From an uncultured Muribaculum sp. (GTDB lineage Bacteria; Bacteroidota; Bacteroidia; Bacteroidales; Muribaculaceae), in the NCBI GenBank assembly GCA_910589555.1, contig CAJUTE010000024.1, forward strand, positions 1 to 40,402: 40,402 nucleotides of DNA. The letters run 5' to 3'. Of the stretch, positions 8,248 to 16,594 are shown piece by piece. How positions within the stretch are numbered: position 1 is the stretch's first letter; every line of letters begins with the position of its first letter. The position numbers were made by a program, and so were the translations under genes. Below the pieces are notes generated by a model that was not told where the DNA came from, ran no database searches, and was given only the letters and a program-made list of their open reading frames with translations.

Positions 8248-8433
8248 ATGGAAACACCTTTAATTATTTGGAGTGTGATAGTCGGATTTTTTCTGATGGT
8301 AGTGATTGCTCATTTTATTCATGCGATGTTTTTCAGCAAGCGGCATTACATTCAGGTAGGAAGCGAGAGAGAGGAGTTCTTTATACCCGGAGATCCGCTC
8401 CGTGATGATGAAAATGACTATAATGATGAGTGA
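8248..8433 (+). CDS. Small single-pass membrane protein (61 aa)
   Basis: From the ATG at 8248 the product has one hydrophobic helix (residues 4-29, PLIIWSVIVGFFLMVVIAHF), a short basic turn (KRHYI) and an acidic tail (GDPLRDDENDYNDE). The frame can be extended to 8146, but that part lacks coding character and lies before a possible promoter. The stop TGA (8431-8433) overlaps the start region of the next gene, so it is probably translated together with the exporter pair downstream and may be an accessory subunit. I recognise no family. Confidence 0.6.
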   Translation: METPLIIWSVIVGFFLMVVIAHFIHAMFFSKRHYIQVGSEREEFFIPGDPLRDDENDYNDE

Positions 8434-9220
8434 TAATTGCACTTGCAGAGAGCCTTCAGCGAGGGATGTGGGCCGCTTTTTGGCTCAGTATGCATCGTGG
8501 ATGACCGGTTGTGGAGCCACGTGTATAAGAATAGAGAAAAACGTGAACCGTATAGCAGCCACCTATGGAAAGCGCGTGGAGTTGACGATTATGCCGAGGC
8601 ACGTGCAAATGTCGGTGTCCGATCATGGAGATGAGGCGGAGTGCCTGACTCTTAACACTTCGGTGAAAGCTACGCCCATAAGTTTCGCTCTCAATACCAG
8701 GTTAAGTGAGTTGAGCTGGAAGATTTCCGACAGAAAACTTCCGCTCGCTACGGCACGGTTCATGTTTGACCGTATAATTTCGGCTGATTATGGACTACAC
8801 CGGTGGCTGGTGCTGCTGTCGGTAAGTTGTGCCAATGCTTCATTTTGCCGATTGTTTGGCGGCGATGCGGTGGCTATGGGGGTCGTGGCTGTCGCGACTA
8901 TGGCGGGATACTGGCTTAAAACCTTTTTGCTTGAACGGCATATTGATGTGCGTGCCGTCTTTATTCTGTGCTCATTTGTATCGGCGGTGTTGGGCTGTTC
9001 CGATATCCTGTTTTCGCTTGGTTCCACGCCCGACATCGCCTTGGGCACGAGTGTGCTATATCTTGTGCCGGGGATTCCGTTTTTAAATTCATTCAGTGAT
9101 ATGCTTTATCGTCATTATATATGCGCATTCAGCCGTTTTGCCGATGCGACGGTTCTCACCTGTTGCCTCTCTGCCGGGCTTTGTCTTGGTATGCTGGCTA
9201 TGAATGTGGGAATGTTTTAG
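8426..9220 (+). CDS. ThrE/YjjP-family exporter, N-terminal subunit (DUF1212)
   Basis: About 264 aa, close to E. coli YjjP (256 aa). A cytoplasmic front half (ARDVGRFLAQYASWMTGCGA, IEKNVNRIAATYG) is followed by about five hydrophobic helices ending in VLYLVPGIPFLNSFSDML and VLTCCLSAGLCLGMLAMNVG. The PGxPxxNxxxD signature is typical of the family. Several ATGs cluster at 8405-8426; I chose 8426 (MSDNC), which overlaps the upstream stop. With the next gene it forms a split transporter. Known relatives: ThrE exports threonine/serine, and the E. coli YjjP-YjjB pair has been reported to export succinate. For this fermentative organism a dicarboxylate or amino-acid exporter is likely; the substrate is not proven. 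Confidence 0.85.
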   Translation: MSDNCTCREPSARDVGRFLAQYASWMTGCGATCIRIEKNVNRIAATYGKRVELTIMPRHVQMSVSDHGDEAECLTLNTSVKATPISFALNTRLSELSWKISDRKLPLATARFMFDRIISADYGLHRWLVLLSVSCANASFCRLFGGDAVAMGVVAVATMAGYWLKTFLLERHIDVRAVFILCSFVSAVLGCSDILFSLGSTPDIALGTSVLYLVPGIPFLNSFSDMLYRHYICAFSRFADATVLTCCLSAGLCLGMLAMNVGMF

Positions 9221-9259
9221 AGGGTATTTTATTAAACAACCGCTTAAATAATCAAGGTT

Positions 9260-9742
9260 ATGTTTGAGCAAATTTTTCAGGATGCATTATTTTCAGCGAT
9301 AGCCGCTATCGGATTTGCCGCTATAAGTCAGCCGCCGGTGAGGGCGTATCTGTTTTGTGCATTAATTGCCGCGGTGGGACACGCGGGACGCTTTTTGTTG
9401 ATGACAGCGCTTGATGAACCTCTTCACATTGTTCCGGCGACTCTTTGCGCATCTTTTGCGGTGGGGTTGCTTGCTGTGTTTCTTTCGCCATTGTCCAAAA
9501 CTCCGGCTGAAACCTGTCTGTTCCCGGCGTTGTTGCCCATGATTCCGGGCATATATGCTTATAAGGCGTTTGGAGGCCTTGCCATGTGTGTGTTGCGTCA
9601 GTCAGGAGGCGCGTTTGACCGTTATTTTTCTCTTTTCATGCAGAACGGGCTCATGTGCATGAGTTTGTTGCTGTGCCTTGTGATCGGCGGCACAATTCCT
9701 ATATTTATATTCAAGAAAGTTTCGTTTCAAGCCACTCGATAA
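9260..9742 (+). CDS. ThrE/YjjB-family exporter, C-terminal subunit (DUF3815)
   Basis: A 160-aa protein with four to five transmembrane helices, matching YjjB in length (157 aa). Conserved marks are the PPVRAYLFCALIAAVGHAGR stretch after helix 1, the FAVGLLAVFLS helix and the LLPMIPGIYAYKAF motif, corresponding to PGxxxY in the family. It starts 39 bp after the YjjP-like stop and is surely its partner. In actinobacterial ThrE both halves are one polypeptide; here they are split as in enterobacteria. Confidence 0.85.
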   Translation: MFEQIFQDALFSAIAAIGFAAISQPPVRAYLFCALIAAVGHAGRFLLMTALDEPLHIVPATLCASFAVGLLAVFLSPLSKTPAETCLFPALLPMIPGIYAYKAFGGLAMCVLRQSGGAFDRYFSLFMQNGLMCMSLLLCLVIGGTIPIFIFKKVSFQATR

Positions 9743-9754
9743 TTTTATAATGAT

Positions 9755-9762
9755 TATTTTTG
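9755..9762 (+). promoter_or_regulatory. Possible promoter of the LysR gene
   Basis: TATTTTTG fits TAnnTTTG, with the ATG 23 bp further on at 9785. It suggests the regulator can be transcribed apart from the exporter genes. Confidence 0.4.
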
Positions 9763-9784
9763 TGAAACCAATGCCGGAAGCCAG

Positions 9785-10684
9785 ATGGAGATACGTCAGT
9801 TAAAATATTTTGTGAAAGTCGCTGAAACATTAAATTTTTCAGAAGCGGCACGCCAGCTTTGTGTCACACAGAGCACTTTATCGCAGCAGGTGAAGCAGCT
9901 GGAATTTGAGCTTGGCACGCGATTGTTGCATCGCACAAGTCATAGTGTCACGCTTACGGAGGCAGGCATGGAACTGATGCCCTATGCCCGCGACACAATA
10001 AAAGCGTCGGAACTGTGCTGCGCGCGGATGGCTGACTTGACCAATATGGAGACCGGCACTCTTAATATAGGCGTGACCTATTCTTTCAGCCCCATATTGA
10101 CTGAGACGCTCGTGTCGTTCATGCGTATATATCCCAAGATAAAGCTTAACATCTATTATAAGCCAATGGTGGAGCTGATGGATATGTTGCGTGACAGGGC
10201 GGTGGATTTCGTGCTTGCGTTCAAACCCACGATGCCGGTGGAGGGGATTGAATCCCACATATTGTTCCAGAACTGTCTGTCGGTGATTGTCAACGAGACT
10301 CATCCGCTTGCCTCGAAAAAGACGGTAGCTTTAAATGAATTGGAAAAGTATGATCTGGCATTGCCGGCTCGCGGTCTTCAGGCACGTAACTATTTTGATC
10401 ATCTGGTCACGCCTTACAATAAATTCAACATACACGTTGAACTTAATGAGGTCAACATACTGTTGAAGATTATAAGACAGACTAAGCTTGTGACTGTTCT
10501 TGCCGAGGCGACAATTCATAATGAAACCGGGGTAAAGGCTGTGCCGCTCGACATTCCGCAAAATGAGATGGCGGGATGTGTGCATACATTGAAAGACGGT
10601 TACCGTAAGCGCTCCATGCAGGAATTTATTAAATTGTTGAGTGAGTCTCTGGCAGTAAGAGAGCGGCAGAAGTCATGGATATGA
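9785..10684 (+). CDS. LysR-type transcriptional regulator
   Basis: The 299-aa length is standard. The N-terminal winged helix-turn-helix reads MEIRQLKYFVKVAETLNFSE, then AARQLCVTQSTLSQQVKQLE and GTRLLHRTSHSVTLTEAG. The effector domain (about residues 90-290) starts TGTLNIGVTYSFSPILTETL and contains DRAVDFVLAFKPT and FQNCLSVIVNETHPLA. It lies 43 bp after the exporter pair on the same strand, so control of that exporter is the simplest idea. Most LysR regulators act on a divergent gene, but here no divergent partner exists. A strong hairpin terminator lies 144 bp downstream. Confidence 0.92.
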   Translation: MEIRQLKYFVKVAETLNFSEAARQLCVTQSTLSQQVKQLEFELGTRLLHRTSHSVTLTEAGMELMPYARDTIKASELCCARMADLTNMETGTLNIGVTYSFSPILTETLVSFMRIYPKIKLNIYYKPMVELMDMLRDRAVDFVLAFKPTMPVEGIESHILFQNCLSVIVNETHPLASKKTVALNELEKYDLALPARGLQARNYFDHLVTPYNKFNIHVELNEVNILLKIIRQTKLVTVLAEATIHNETGVKAVPLDIPQNEMAGCVHTLKDGYRKRSMQEFIKLLSESLAVRERQKSWI

Positions 10685-10827
10685 TTTAGTCATCGTGACG
10701 GTGATGATGGTGGAGGTAAGCACGCATTATGCGGTGTGAAAATATCTTGTCGGTGCCGTTTAACCAAAAAGATGTTTATATATCATCTTAAAAATAGATA
10801 AAACTGCACGACATACAGACTTAATAT

Positions 10828-10875
10828 AAGGCTACTCAGGCACTTATGATGAGTGCTCGAGTAGCCTTGTTTTTA
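10828..10875 (+). terminator. Intrinsic terminator after the LysR gene
   Basis: A perfect 10-bp stem AAGGCTACTC/GAGTAGCCTT (10828-10837, 10859-10868) contains an inner GCACT/AGTGC stem and is followed by GTTTTT. Confidence 0.85.
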
Positions 10876-10918
10876 GATTAATTACCTAATTTTATTTCAG
10901 TGTATTCAAAATAAGCAG

Positions 10919-10927
10919 TAACTTTGC
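10919..10927 (+). promoter_or_regulatory. -7 box of a small transcription unit
   Basis: TAACTTTGC is a perfect TAnnTTTGC, and no annotated gene on this strand follows it. Predicted start is about 10935. The -33 element is weak. Confidence 0.55.
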
Positions 10928-10934
10928 AACAGCT

Positions 10935-11131
10935 TGACGAAAGTGAACAAGCTCGGGAAAACACAGTCAAAATCCACTCTTCATTCTACATCTACCTTAA
11001 CGGCTGGAATGCTTTCCCGGGCGATAGCAATTGTAGCCCTATGGCAACATTTTGTTAGACTCTGAGAATATATACTTGAATTTTGGTTATGAGGGAGTGT
11101 GCTTCTGTGAAGAAGCGCACTTTCGTTTTTT
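10935..11131 (+). ncRNA. Candidate small RNA (or microprotein gene), about 197 nt
   Basis: The unit runs from a perfect -7 box to a strong intrinsic terminator, in the gap between two convergent genes. The RNA can form AGCTTG/CAAGCT near its 5' end, a CGGGAAA/TTTCCCG stem enclosing an unstructured loop of about 50 nt, and GGGC/GCCC. Alternatively a GTG at 10943 opens a 40-codon frame (NKLGKTQSKSTL..., ending AIAIVALWQHFVRL) that stays free of stops, and a second overlapping frame is also open for over 40 codons, ending SPMATFC. With two open frames at once, coding cannot be decided from this copy alone. I do not recognise a family. Confidence 0.5.
11096..11131 (+). terminator. Intrinsic terminator of the small transcription unit
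   Basis: AGTGTGCTTCT/AGAAGCGCACT form an 11-bp stem (one G-T pair) with a GTGA loop, followed by TTCGTTTTTT. Confidence 0.85.
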
Positions 11132-11139
11132 ATAACCTG

Positions 11140-11724
11140 TCATCCGTATATCAGCACGGTAAGCGATATTTCGCCTTGGGCTCCGGTGACTCTGACTGCC
11201 TCAATATCGGCAGTCGCCGATGGTCCGGAGAAGAACGAGCCGTAAGGATCGGCACGCAGATTTATTCTTTTATAAGCTTCGTGCATATCGGCTACGATCA
11301 GGTTCTTGTCAAGCAGCAGATAGAGGTCGGTTGACATTAACGCGCATGCCGCTTTGCCTAACGATGCATCGGTCACCCACACTGAGCCTGATTCTCCCAC
11401 GCCCAGCAACCCTTCACCGATGCAGATGTCAATGACATGAGCGTTATGAGGGTCATCCACTCGTGAAAGTGGGAAATTGCCGTTGAAATCGGCGACGGCG
11501 GAAAATACCGTCTTGCCATCGGCGCTTACATTTTCATTGAGCCATTTTATGGCTTCCTGTCGTGATGACAATCTTATGGCTTTTCCATCAAAACTTTCAA
11601 GGTTGCTCAAGAAGTTTTCGATCGCATCACCGGGCACACTGAACGATGGCACATCAGGCAGCGGAAATTCACCGTGATGTGCTCGGCGTATAGTGTCAAG
11701 TATTATTTGGCGTGAATCATTCAT
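11140..11724 (-). CDS. lutC: Lactate utilization protein C (LUD domain)
   Basis: About 194 aa from the ATG at 11722-11724 (MNDSRQIILDTIRRAHHGEF), which overlaps the end of the lutB-like gene; 11733 is an alternative start. The LUD fold is indicated by IRLSSRQEAIKWL, the family stretch DICIGEGLLGVGESGSVWV and LYLLLDKNLIVADMHEAYKRI, ending TGAQGEISLTVLIYG. It is the third subunit of the cytoplasmic LutABC L-lactate oxidation complex, which converts lactate to pyruvate. It has no cofactor-binding cysteines of its own. Confidence 0.88.
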   Translation of the reverse strand: MNDSRQIILDTIRRAHHGEFPLPDVPSFSVPGDAIENFLSNLESFDGKAIRLSSRQEAIKWLNENVSADGKTVFSAVADFNGNFPLSRVDDPHNAHVIDICIGEGLLGVGESGSVWVTDASLGKAACALMSTDLYLLLDKNLIVADMHEAYKRINLRADPYGSFFSGPSATADIEAVRVTGAQGEISLTVLIYG

Positions 11725-13102
11725 CAGTGTCATTTTTCTTGTGGTTTCTATTATAATATTGGCGGAAAGTTTCTCGGGGAGGGATAGGATTGTCGTGCCA
11801 GGTTGCCCATGGATTAAGGCGTGATTCAAGAAGAGCGTCGGGAAGGGCGCGCAATGCCCACAGACCGAGCCGCTCGCTCAGTTGAAAGTTGGTGGAATTT
11901 CTAAGCACGATTTCCATCGCTGTTTCTTCTGCGCGGTGCACCGGTTCATCCTGCCGCTCATCCACTACCTTGCGCCGCCAATAGAACACCAGCTTAGGGA
12001 TGGGAACTTTCACCGGACACACATTGCCGCAAGAACCGCAGTGAGTGCATGAGTAGGGTAGACGTGCGTAGCGGTGAAGGTCGTAGCTCGGTTCGAGTAC
12101 AATGCCTATCGGTCCCATGTAGGGTGCGTCATAGCTCAGTCCCGATGTGCGCCGGAACACAGGACAAGTGTTCATGCAGGCGCCGCAGCGTATGCATTTC
12201 AACACCTCCCAATGTTCAGCCATGAGTCGGCGGGAGCGTCCGTTGTCGACGATTATGAGGTGCATCTCCTGACCGGGACGTGGACCATGGTAATGGCTCG
12301 TGTACTGAGTGATATTCAGCCCCAAGGCGCTTCTGGAAAGCAGGCGTATGAACAGTGCGAGATCCTTTTGGCGAGGTATCAGTTTCTCGATGCCCATGCT
12401 TGCCACATATAGCGGTGGCAACGCCGCACTTATGTCGGCATTGCCCTCATTGGTGCACACCACGATGCCGCCAGTCTCGGCAATTCCGAAATTGACTCCG
12501 CTCATTCCTGCATCGACCTTGATGTAATTTTTTCTCATGTCGCGGCGCATTACGCTGTTGAGGTATTTCGGATCGTCGTTCTCCGGATCGCTGCCGAGCT
12601 TTTCGGCGAAAAGGCGTGCCACATCCGAGCGCAATTTATGGATTGCCGGCATCACGATGTGGGACGGCCGTTGGTGGTCGAGCTGCTGGATTCTTTCGCC
12701 GAGGTCGGCTTCATACACTGCGATACCTTGTTTTTCAAGATAGGGCGTCATGCCGCACTCATCCATCAGCATCGATTTCCCTTTGGTGACTGTTTTCACA
12801 TTATGCTTGGCGAAAATGTCGGCGACAATGCGGTTGTGTTCATCGGCGTCTTTAGCCCAGTGCACGATTACGCCGTTAGCCTTGAGATTTTTCTCAAACA
12901 TTTCGAGATAGTCGGCGAGATGGCTCAATGTGTGCAATTTAATTTCTGATGCCAACTGCCGCATCTCTTCCCATTGCGGAATGACAGCGGCTACAGAATC
13001 GCGTCGCATCCGTGCTGCCCAAAGACAGCGGTCGTGGCTCACGCGGTGGGCTTCGTCAGCTATGAATCGAGCCCCGAGTTTTACTTGATTTACCTGGCTC
13101 AT
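11717..13102 (-). CDS. lutB: Lactate utilization iron-sulfur protein B
   Basis: The 461-aa length is as expected for LutB. The N-terminal two thirds is a LUD domain (VKTVTKGKSMLMDECGMTPY, GGIVVCTNEGNADI, HLIIVDNGRSRRL). Two ferredoxin-type 4Fe-4S motifs follow near residues 310-375: CIRCGACMNTCPVF and CTHCGSCGNVCPVKVPIP. The C-terminal part includes RLGLWALRALPDALLESRLNPW. It overlaps lutA by 4 bp (ATGA) and lutC by 8 bp, showing one tightly coupled operon. It passes electrons from lactate oxidation, acting with LutA and LutC at the cytoplasmic face. Confidence 0.93.
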   Translation of the reverse strand: MSQVNQVKLGARFIADEAHRVSHDRCLWAARMRRDSVAAVIPQWEEMRQLASEIKLHTLSHLADYLEMFEKNLKANGVIVHWAKDADEHNRIVADIFAKHNVKTVTKGKSMLMDECGMTPYLEKQGIAVYEADLGERIQQLDHQRPSHIVMPAIHKLRSDVARLFAEKLGSDPENDDPKYLNSVMRRDMRKNYIKVDAGMSGVNFGIAETGGIVVCTNEGNADISAALPPLYVASMGIEKLIPRQKDLALFIRLLSRSALGLNITQYTSHYHGPRPGQEMHLIIVDNGRSRRLMAEHWEVLKCIRCGACMNTCPVFRRTSGLSYDAPYMGPIGIVLEPSYDLHRYARLPYSCTHCGSCGNVCPVKVPIPKLVFYWRRKVVDERQDEPVHRAEETAMEIVLRNSTNFQLSERLGLWALRALPDALLESRLNPWATWHDNPIPPRETFRQYYNRNHKKNDTDE

Positions 13103-13842
13103 GATGCGTCTCCATTTAGAATTTCAGAGATATAGTACATTTTTACAGGGAGGTTGTGCTTTCGTGCCACGCATGATTGGTGGAGAAGGCACGAGAAATC
13201 GGCTGACGTGACATATTCTATACCGTTTCTCACATAGTCATTCACCTTGTCGAGCCCCATCTGTCCCGAGCAGCTCTCATCCCATATCGAGAAGGTGCCT
13301 CCGAAGCCGCAGCATTCATCGCGGCGTGTGGCATAGGTCACTTCAAGCCCTTCAACAAGGTTCAGCAGGTCGGCGGTTTTGGAAAAGTCGGGAATCATAA
13401 GTTCCGACGGTCGTGCTTGCATCAATGACCTCAATGAATGACAGCCATTATGAAGTCCTACTTTATGTGGAAACTTCGCCCAAGGCAATTCCTTCACTTG
13501 GATCACGTCGTGGAGGAATTCCACAAGGTCATGGGATGTCTCGCGTATGTGTTTCACCTCGGGAGTTTGCTCGATGTCGGTAAGCTCGTTACGCATCTGG
13601 TCAGTGCATATTCCCGATGGAATCACGATATAATCATATCCGATGAGGTTCTCAATGAGATTGCGTTCTATTTTGCATGATTTTTTGCCATATCCCATGT
13701 CGGTGAGCGGTAATCCGCAGCAGGTGGCACGTTCGATATAATGAACATCCAGCCCCAGTTTCCTAAGGAGTTCATAGCTTGAAATAGCCGCTTGGGGAGC
13801 GAGCATATCCACATAGCATGGCACAAAGTATCCGACCTTCAT
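13099..13842 (-). CDS. lutA: Lactate utilization (Fe-S)-binding protein A
   Basis: The 247-aa protein has two CCG domains. The first has VGYFVPCYVDML, then IERATCCGLPLTD and IPSGICTDQM. The second has GLHNGCHSLRSL, then RRDECCGFGGTFSI and LLHQSCVARKH. These cysteine-rich motifs bind Fe-S clusters of the heterodisulfide-reductase type. It is the first gene of lutABC, which lets the cell use L-lactate. Promoter elements are unclear, but a perfect 13-bp palindrome lies 30 bp before the ATG and may be an operator. Confidence 0.93.
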   Translation of the reverse strand: MKVGYFVPCYVDMLAPQAAISSYELLRKLGLDVHYIERATCCGLPLTDMGYGKKSCKIERNLIENLIGYDYIVIPSGICTDQMRNELTDIEQTPEVKHIRETSHDLVEFLHDVIQVKELPWAKFPHKVGLHNGCHSLRSLMQARPSELMIPDFSKTADLLNLVEGLEVTYATRRDECCGFGGTFSIWDESCSGQMGLDKVNDYVRNGIEYVTSADFSCLLHQSCVARKHNLPVKMYYISEILNGDAS

Positions 13843-13871
13843 TTTTTAACAGTGAATTAATTATTACCCTT

Positions 13872-13884
13872 ATTCTATTAGAAT
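13872..13884. promoter_or_regulatory. Palindrome upstream of lutABC
   Basis: ATTCTATTAGAAT is a perfect palindrome centred on one T, 30 bp upstream of the lutA ATG. It could be a repressor site; it is AT-rich, so chance is possible. Confidence 0.3.
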
Positions 13885-13948
13885 GCTTTTAGGGCATGGA
13901 TTGTTTTGTGGAATTACTGCATAATGTGATTATTTCATGCCAGGCTCT

Positions 13949-13988
13949 AAAAAAGAGCTTCCATGAAAATCTCTTCACGGAAGCTCTT
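13949..13988 (-). terminator. Intrinsic terminator of the GH88-GH2-lyase-GH105 operon
   Basis: On the minus strand a 10-bp stem AAGAGCTTCC/GGAAGCTCTT (complement of 13979-13988 and 13953-13962) is followed by a T run (complement of 13949-13954). It lies about 100 bp after the last stop of the operon and shields lutA from read-through. Confidence 0.85.
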
Positions 13989-14090
13989 TATTCACAGTGT
14001 ATTAATTGTTATATTAGATGGTCACCCATCACGTGTGTTCTCAATGTATCCGATTTAAAACAGTGCTAATTGATGTTTTTATAGTTGTTT

Positions 14091-15380
14091 TTATAGATTA
14101 TCTTTTTCCATTATTACAGCTGCCCACAGAATACCGGCAACAGCCTCTTTCGCATTCAGGATTTTCGGCACGGTCACGTAGGAGTTGAAATCTTTTTTGA
14201 TCACTACTCCGTCACAGGCTCCTATGACATCAAGAAGACCGCGGTCATTGACCGATATGAACGGGAACAGGCTTTTATAGCCACGCTGTGCCACGGGTGC
14301 GTATTCTTTCTCCTTAAGCAAGCCTAAGTCTATGCCGCGTTGGATGGAGTAGGTGAACATCGCGGTTCCTGACGGGTCGATGAAGTTCAGAGGATTGTCG
14401 CCCTTGTCGACCACCATAAACCATCCTCCGGTGCGCGGATCCTGTGCATTTTTCAATCCGCGAGCCATATTCTGATATATTTTCAATACGGCGGGATAGT
14501 CGGGATGATCTTTCGGAAGCACGGCAAGCAGCTCGGGAACTACAAGCGAATACCATCCCATGCCTTCGCTCCACACTTCAGGCGACAATCCTGTATTCTT
14601 GTCAGCCCATGCGGCTTTCTCCGGTTCGGTGGTCCAGGCATGGAGCACAAGCCCGTCGGGACGCTGTAGATGACGGGCTGCCGAGATTATATTGCGGCAT
14701 GCTGTGTCGAAACAGAATTCAGCTTCACCCACATTCTCGGCACACCTGATGAGGAACATCTGCATCATGAACACACCATCGATCCACATATTGGGCGACT
14801 TGTTGCCGTGCCAGAATTGTCCGTCGGAGCTGGGATATGGATGTACGCCCTCTAAAATTTGTAGTGCGGCTTTCTTGTAGCGCTCGTCGCCGGTGCGCTT
14901 GTAAAGCGTGCAGAATGCCGATCCGGTCATGAAGTTGTCAAGATTGGTAAGCGCTCCGCCTTTGTAGTTGCCTTCATCGTCAATGAAATTGTCGATGTAT
15001 TTTTTCATGTAGGCAGTATATTTGGGATCGTTTTGCAGTTGTCCCAGCCTGTCCATCGCGTCCAGCATATAGCCCTGAACGTAAGTGTAGTCCTTCCAGT
15101 AGGCGTTTTTGTAGTCGGGATAACGTGCCATCACCGATTCGGAAAGTGGAATGGCGAGCTTTTCGGGTGTAACTCCGGGAGTGTAGGGTAGTCTCGCTTC
15201 CGGATTGCCCTGTGATGTGGTTCTGCGGAGGCGTGTCGACACTTCTTGTGTCACCATGCGGGTCACATTGTTCTCATCGGTGACATATCCGGTGGTTTTA
15301 TAGGTGGTGGTTTGTGCCGAAACCACAGCCGGTAGTGAAATCGCTATTGCAGCGGCACACGATGTTATGATATTCTTCAT
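14091..15380 (-). CDS. GH105 unsaturated uronyl hydrolase
   Basis: The protein is 429 aa with a signal peptide (MKNIITSCAAAIAISLPAVVSAQ), so it is periplasmic. The (alpha/alpha)6 barrel of the YteR/YesR type shows GHGNKSPNMWIDGVFMMQMF-like spacing: a WHGNKSPN stretch, then MWIDGVFMMQMFL with the catalytic Asp, SPEVWSEGMGWYSLVVPELL, and FIDPSGTAMFTYSIQRGIDLG. GH105 enzymes remove 4,5-unsaturated uronic acid left by polysaccharide lyases. It is the last gene of the minus operon, 16 bp after the lyase gene. About 70 residues (TTYKTTGYVTDENNVTRMV...) precede the catalytic domain and look like a low-complexity linker not usual in the family. Confidence 0.9.
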   Translation of the reverse strand: MKNIITSCAAAIAISLPAVVSAQTTTYKTTGYVTDENNVTRMVTQEVSTRLRRTTSQGNPEARLPYTPGVTPEKLAIPLSESVMARYPDYKNAYWKDYTYVQGYMLDAMDRLGQLQNDPKYTAYMKKYIDNFIDDEGNYKGGALTNLDNFMTGSAFCTLYKRTGDERYKKAALQILEGVHPYPSSDGQFWHGNKSPNMWIDGVFMMQMFLIRCAENVGEAEFCFDTACRNIISAARHLQRPDGLVLHAWTTEPEKAAWADKNTGLSPEVWSEGMGWYSLVVPELLAVLPKDHPDYPAVLKIYQNMARGLKNAQDPRTGGWFMVVDKGDNPLNFIDPSGTAMFTYSIQRGIDLGLLKEKEYAPVAQRGYKSLFPFISVNDRGLLDVIGACDGVVIKKDFNSYVTVPKILNAKEAVAGILWAAVIMEKDNL

Positions 15381-15396
15381 AATGATTGGTTAAAAA

Positions 15397-16566
15397 TTAT
15401 AGCCAGATAATCGGGTTTCTGATGGGGAGATTGCGGATCACCTCCTCGTTTTCCGGGAAATGTTCATGATTTGCCCAGTTGGCATAGTAGCGCTCGTCGC
15501 CGAAATTCATCCATGCGAAAAGAAGAGCGGGGTGTGCCACGGGCCATTCGTCCCAGTACATCACATCCTTGCCATATCCCCATGTGCTCTTGTCGGCAAT
15601 GTAGGGGAGCATGAACTCTACGGCTTTCTTCATGTTTCTACCGTCAGGGGTGGTGTATTCCCACAAGTTGTCATCTTCCGTGGAGAGAATCTGGCAGAGA
15701 GTAGCCATGGCGTCAAGATTGAACAAGGAATATCCGTAGGGTTTGGTGCGGGCGAGCTCCTGCGGGAAACTTCCGTCGGCTGCCATCTGATCGGGGAGGA
15801 ATACGTTCTTGAATCTGTCGGAACAGAATTTCATAGTTTCTTTATCATCGATCAACTTGGCGAACATTGCCGCCTGCATAGCCCAACAAGTGCCGTGGTT
15901 ATTGGTGGCGTTCATCTCATTTATTCCGTAGGGGTGGGTCTTCATCCATGTGAGATATTGGCGGAACCACTCTTTTGCTCCATTAAGGTCCTTTTGGGAG
16001 ATAGCGCCCTTTTCTTCAAGTTTCATCAGCGATTGAGCCACTTCGATGAGGTGCACGGTGTCGATGATGCCGATGCCGCGTCCGGTGGCTATGCCTTTTA
16101 TCGCTTGAGCATATAGCAGATGGGGATTCATGCGGGTCTCTTCATCGATAAACCATGCTCTGAGATGTTTTATCACCGGGTCAAGATACTGTCGGTCGCC
16201 CGTGAGCAGATATGCCGATGTGAGATTTCCCACAATGCGGCTGAAACGTATCATCGCATGACGGTGTTCCACGAAATTGTCGGGGTTGGTCTCTCCGTCG
16301 CGGCGTATGTAGGGACCGTCAGGATTCAAGGAATCAGGCCACCAGTAGTCGCCTTCTGAATAAAAGTCATGCTTTGTGCCGGCGCTTCGCTCGGCAATGA
16401 AGCAAGTCACGGTAGCTGGCTTCGATTCCATATCTATTGCCGTCTGCTCCAGGATTTTTTCCTGTAGAGGTTCCATTACTTGCTTCTCTTCTGCGCTGAC
16501 CATTGTGCAGGCGTAAAGCAGGGAGGATGCTCCCGCAATATAGAGGAATGAGGTTAATTTATTCAT
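15397..16566 (-). CDS. Alginate_lyase-family polysaccharide lyase (PL5/PL38-like) lipoprotein
   Basis: 389 aa. The lipobox ends at Cys20 (ASSLLYAC), so it is a lipoprotein. The toroid fold is indicated by DYWWPDSLNPDGPYIRRDG, NLTSAYLLTGDRQYLDPVIK, MNPHLLYAQAIKG, the conserved INEMNATNNHGTCWAMQ (Asn-His of the active site) and GYSLFNLDAMATLCQIL (likely the Tyr). Members of this superfamily cleave alginate or glucuronan by beta-elimination, leaving 4,5-unsaturated uronate. It lies between GH2 and GH105, whose hydrolase activity would consume that product. The exact substrate cannot be read from sequence. It is the only recognisable lyase in the window. Confidence 0.85.
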   Translation of the reverse strand: MNKLTSFLYIAGASSLLYACTMVSAEEKQVMEPLQEKILEQTAIDMESKPATVTCFIAERSAGTKHDFYSEGDYWWPDSLNPDGPYIRRDGETNPDNFVEHRHAMIRFSRIVGNLTSAYLLTGDRQYLDPVIKHLRAWFIDEETRMNPHLLYAQAIKGIATGRGIGIIDTVHLIEVAQSLMKLEEKGAISQKDLNGAKEWFRQYLTWMKTHPYGINEMNATNNHGTCWAMQAAMFAKLIDDKETMKFCSDRFKNVFLPDQMAADGSFPQELARTKPYGYSLFNLDAMATLCQILSTEDDNLWEYTTPDGRNMKKAVEFMLPYIADKSTWGYGKDVMYWDEWPVAHPALLFAWMNFGDERYYANWANHEHFPENEEVIRNLPIRNPIIWL

Positions 16567-16594
16567 CGGCTTCTTTTTAGGGTTAATGAACTGG

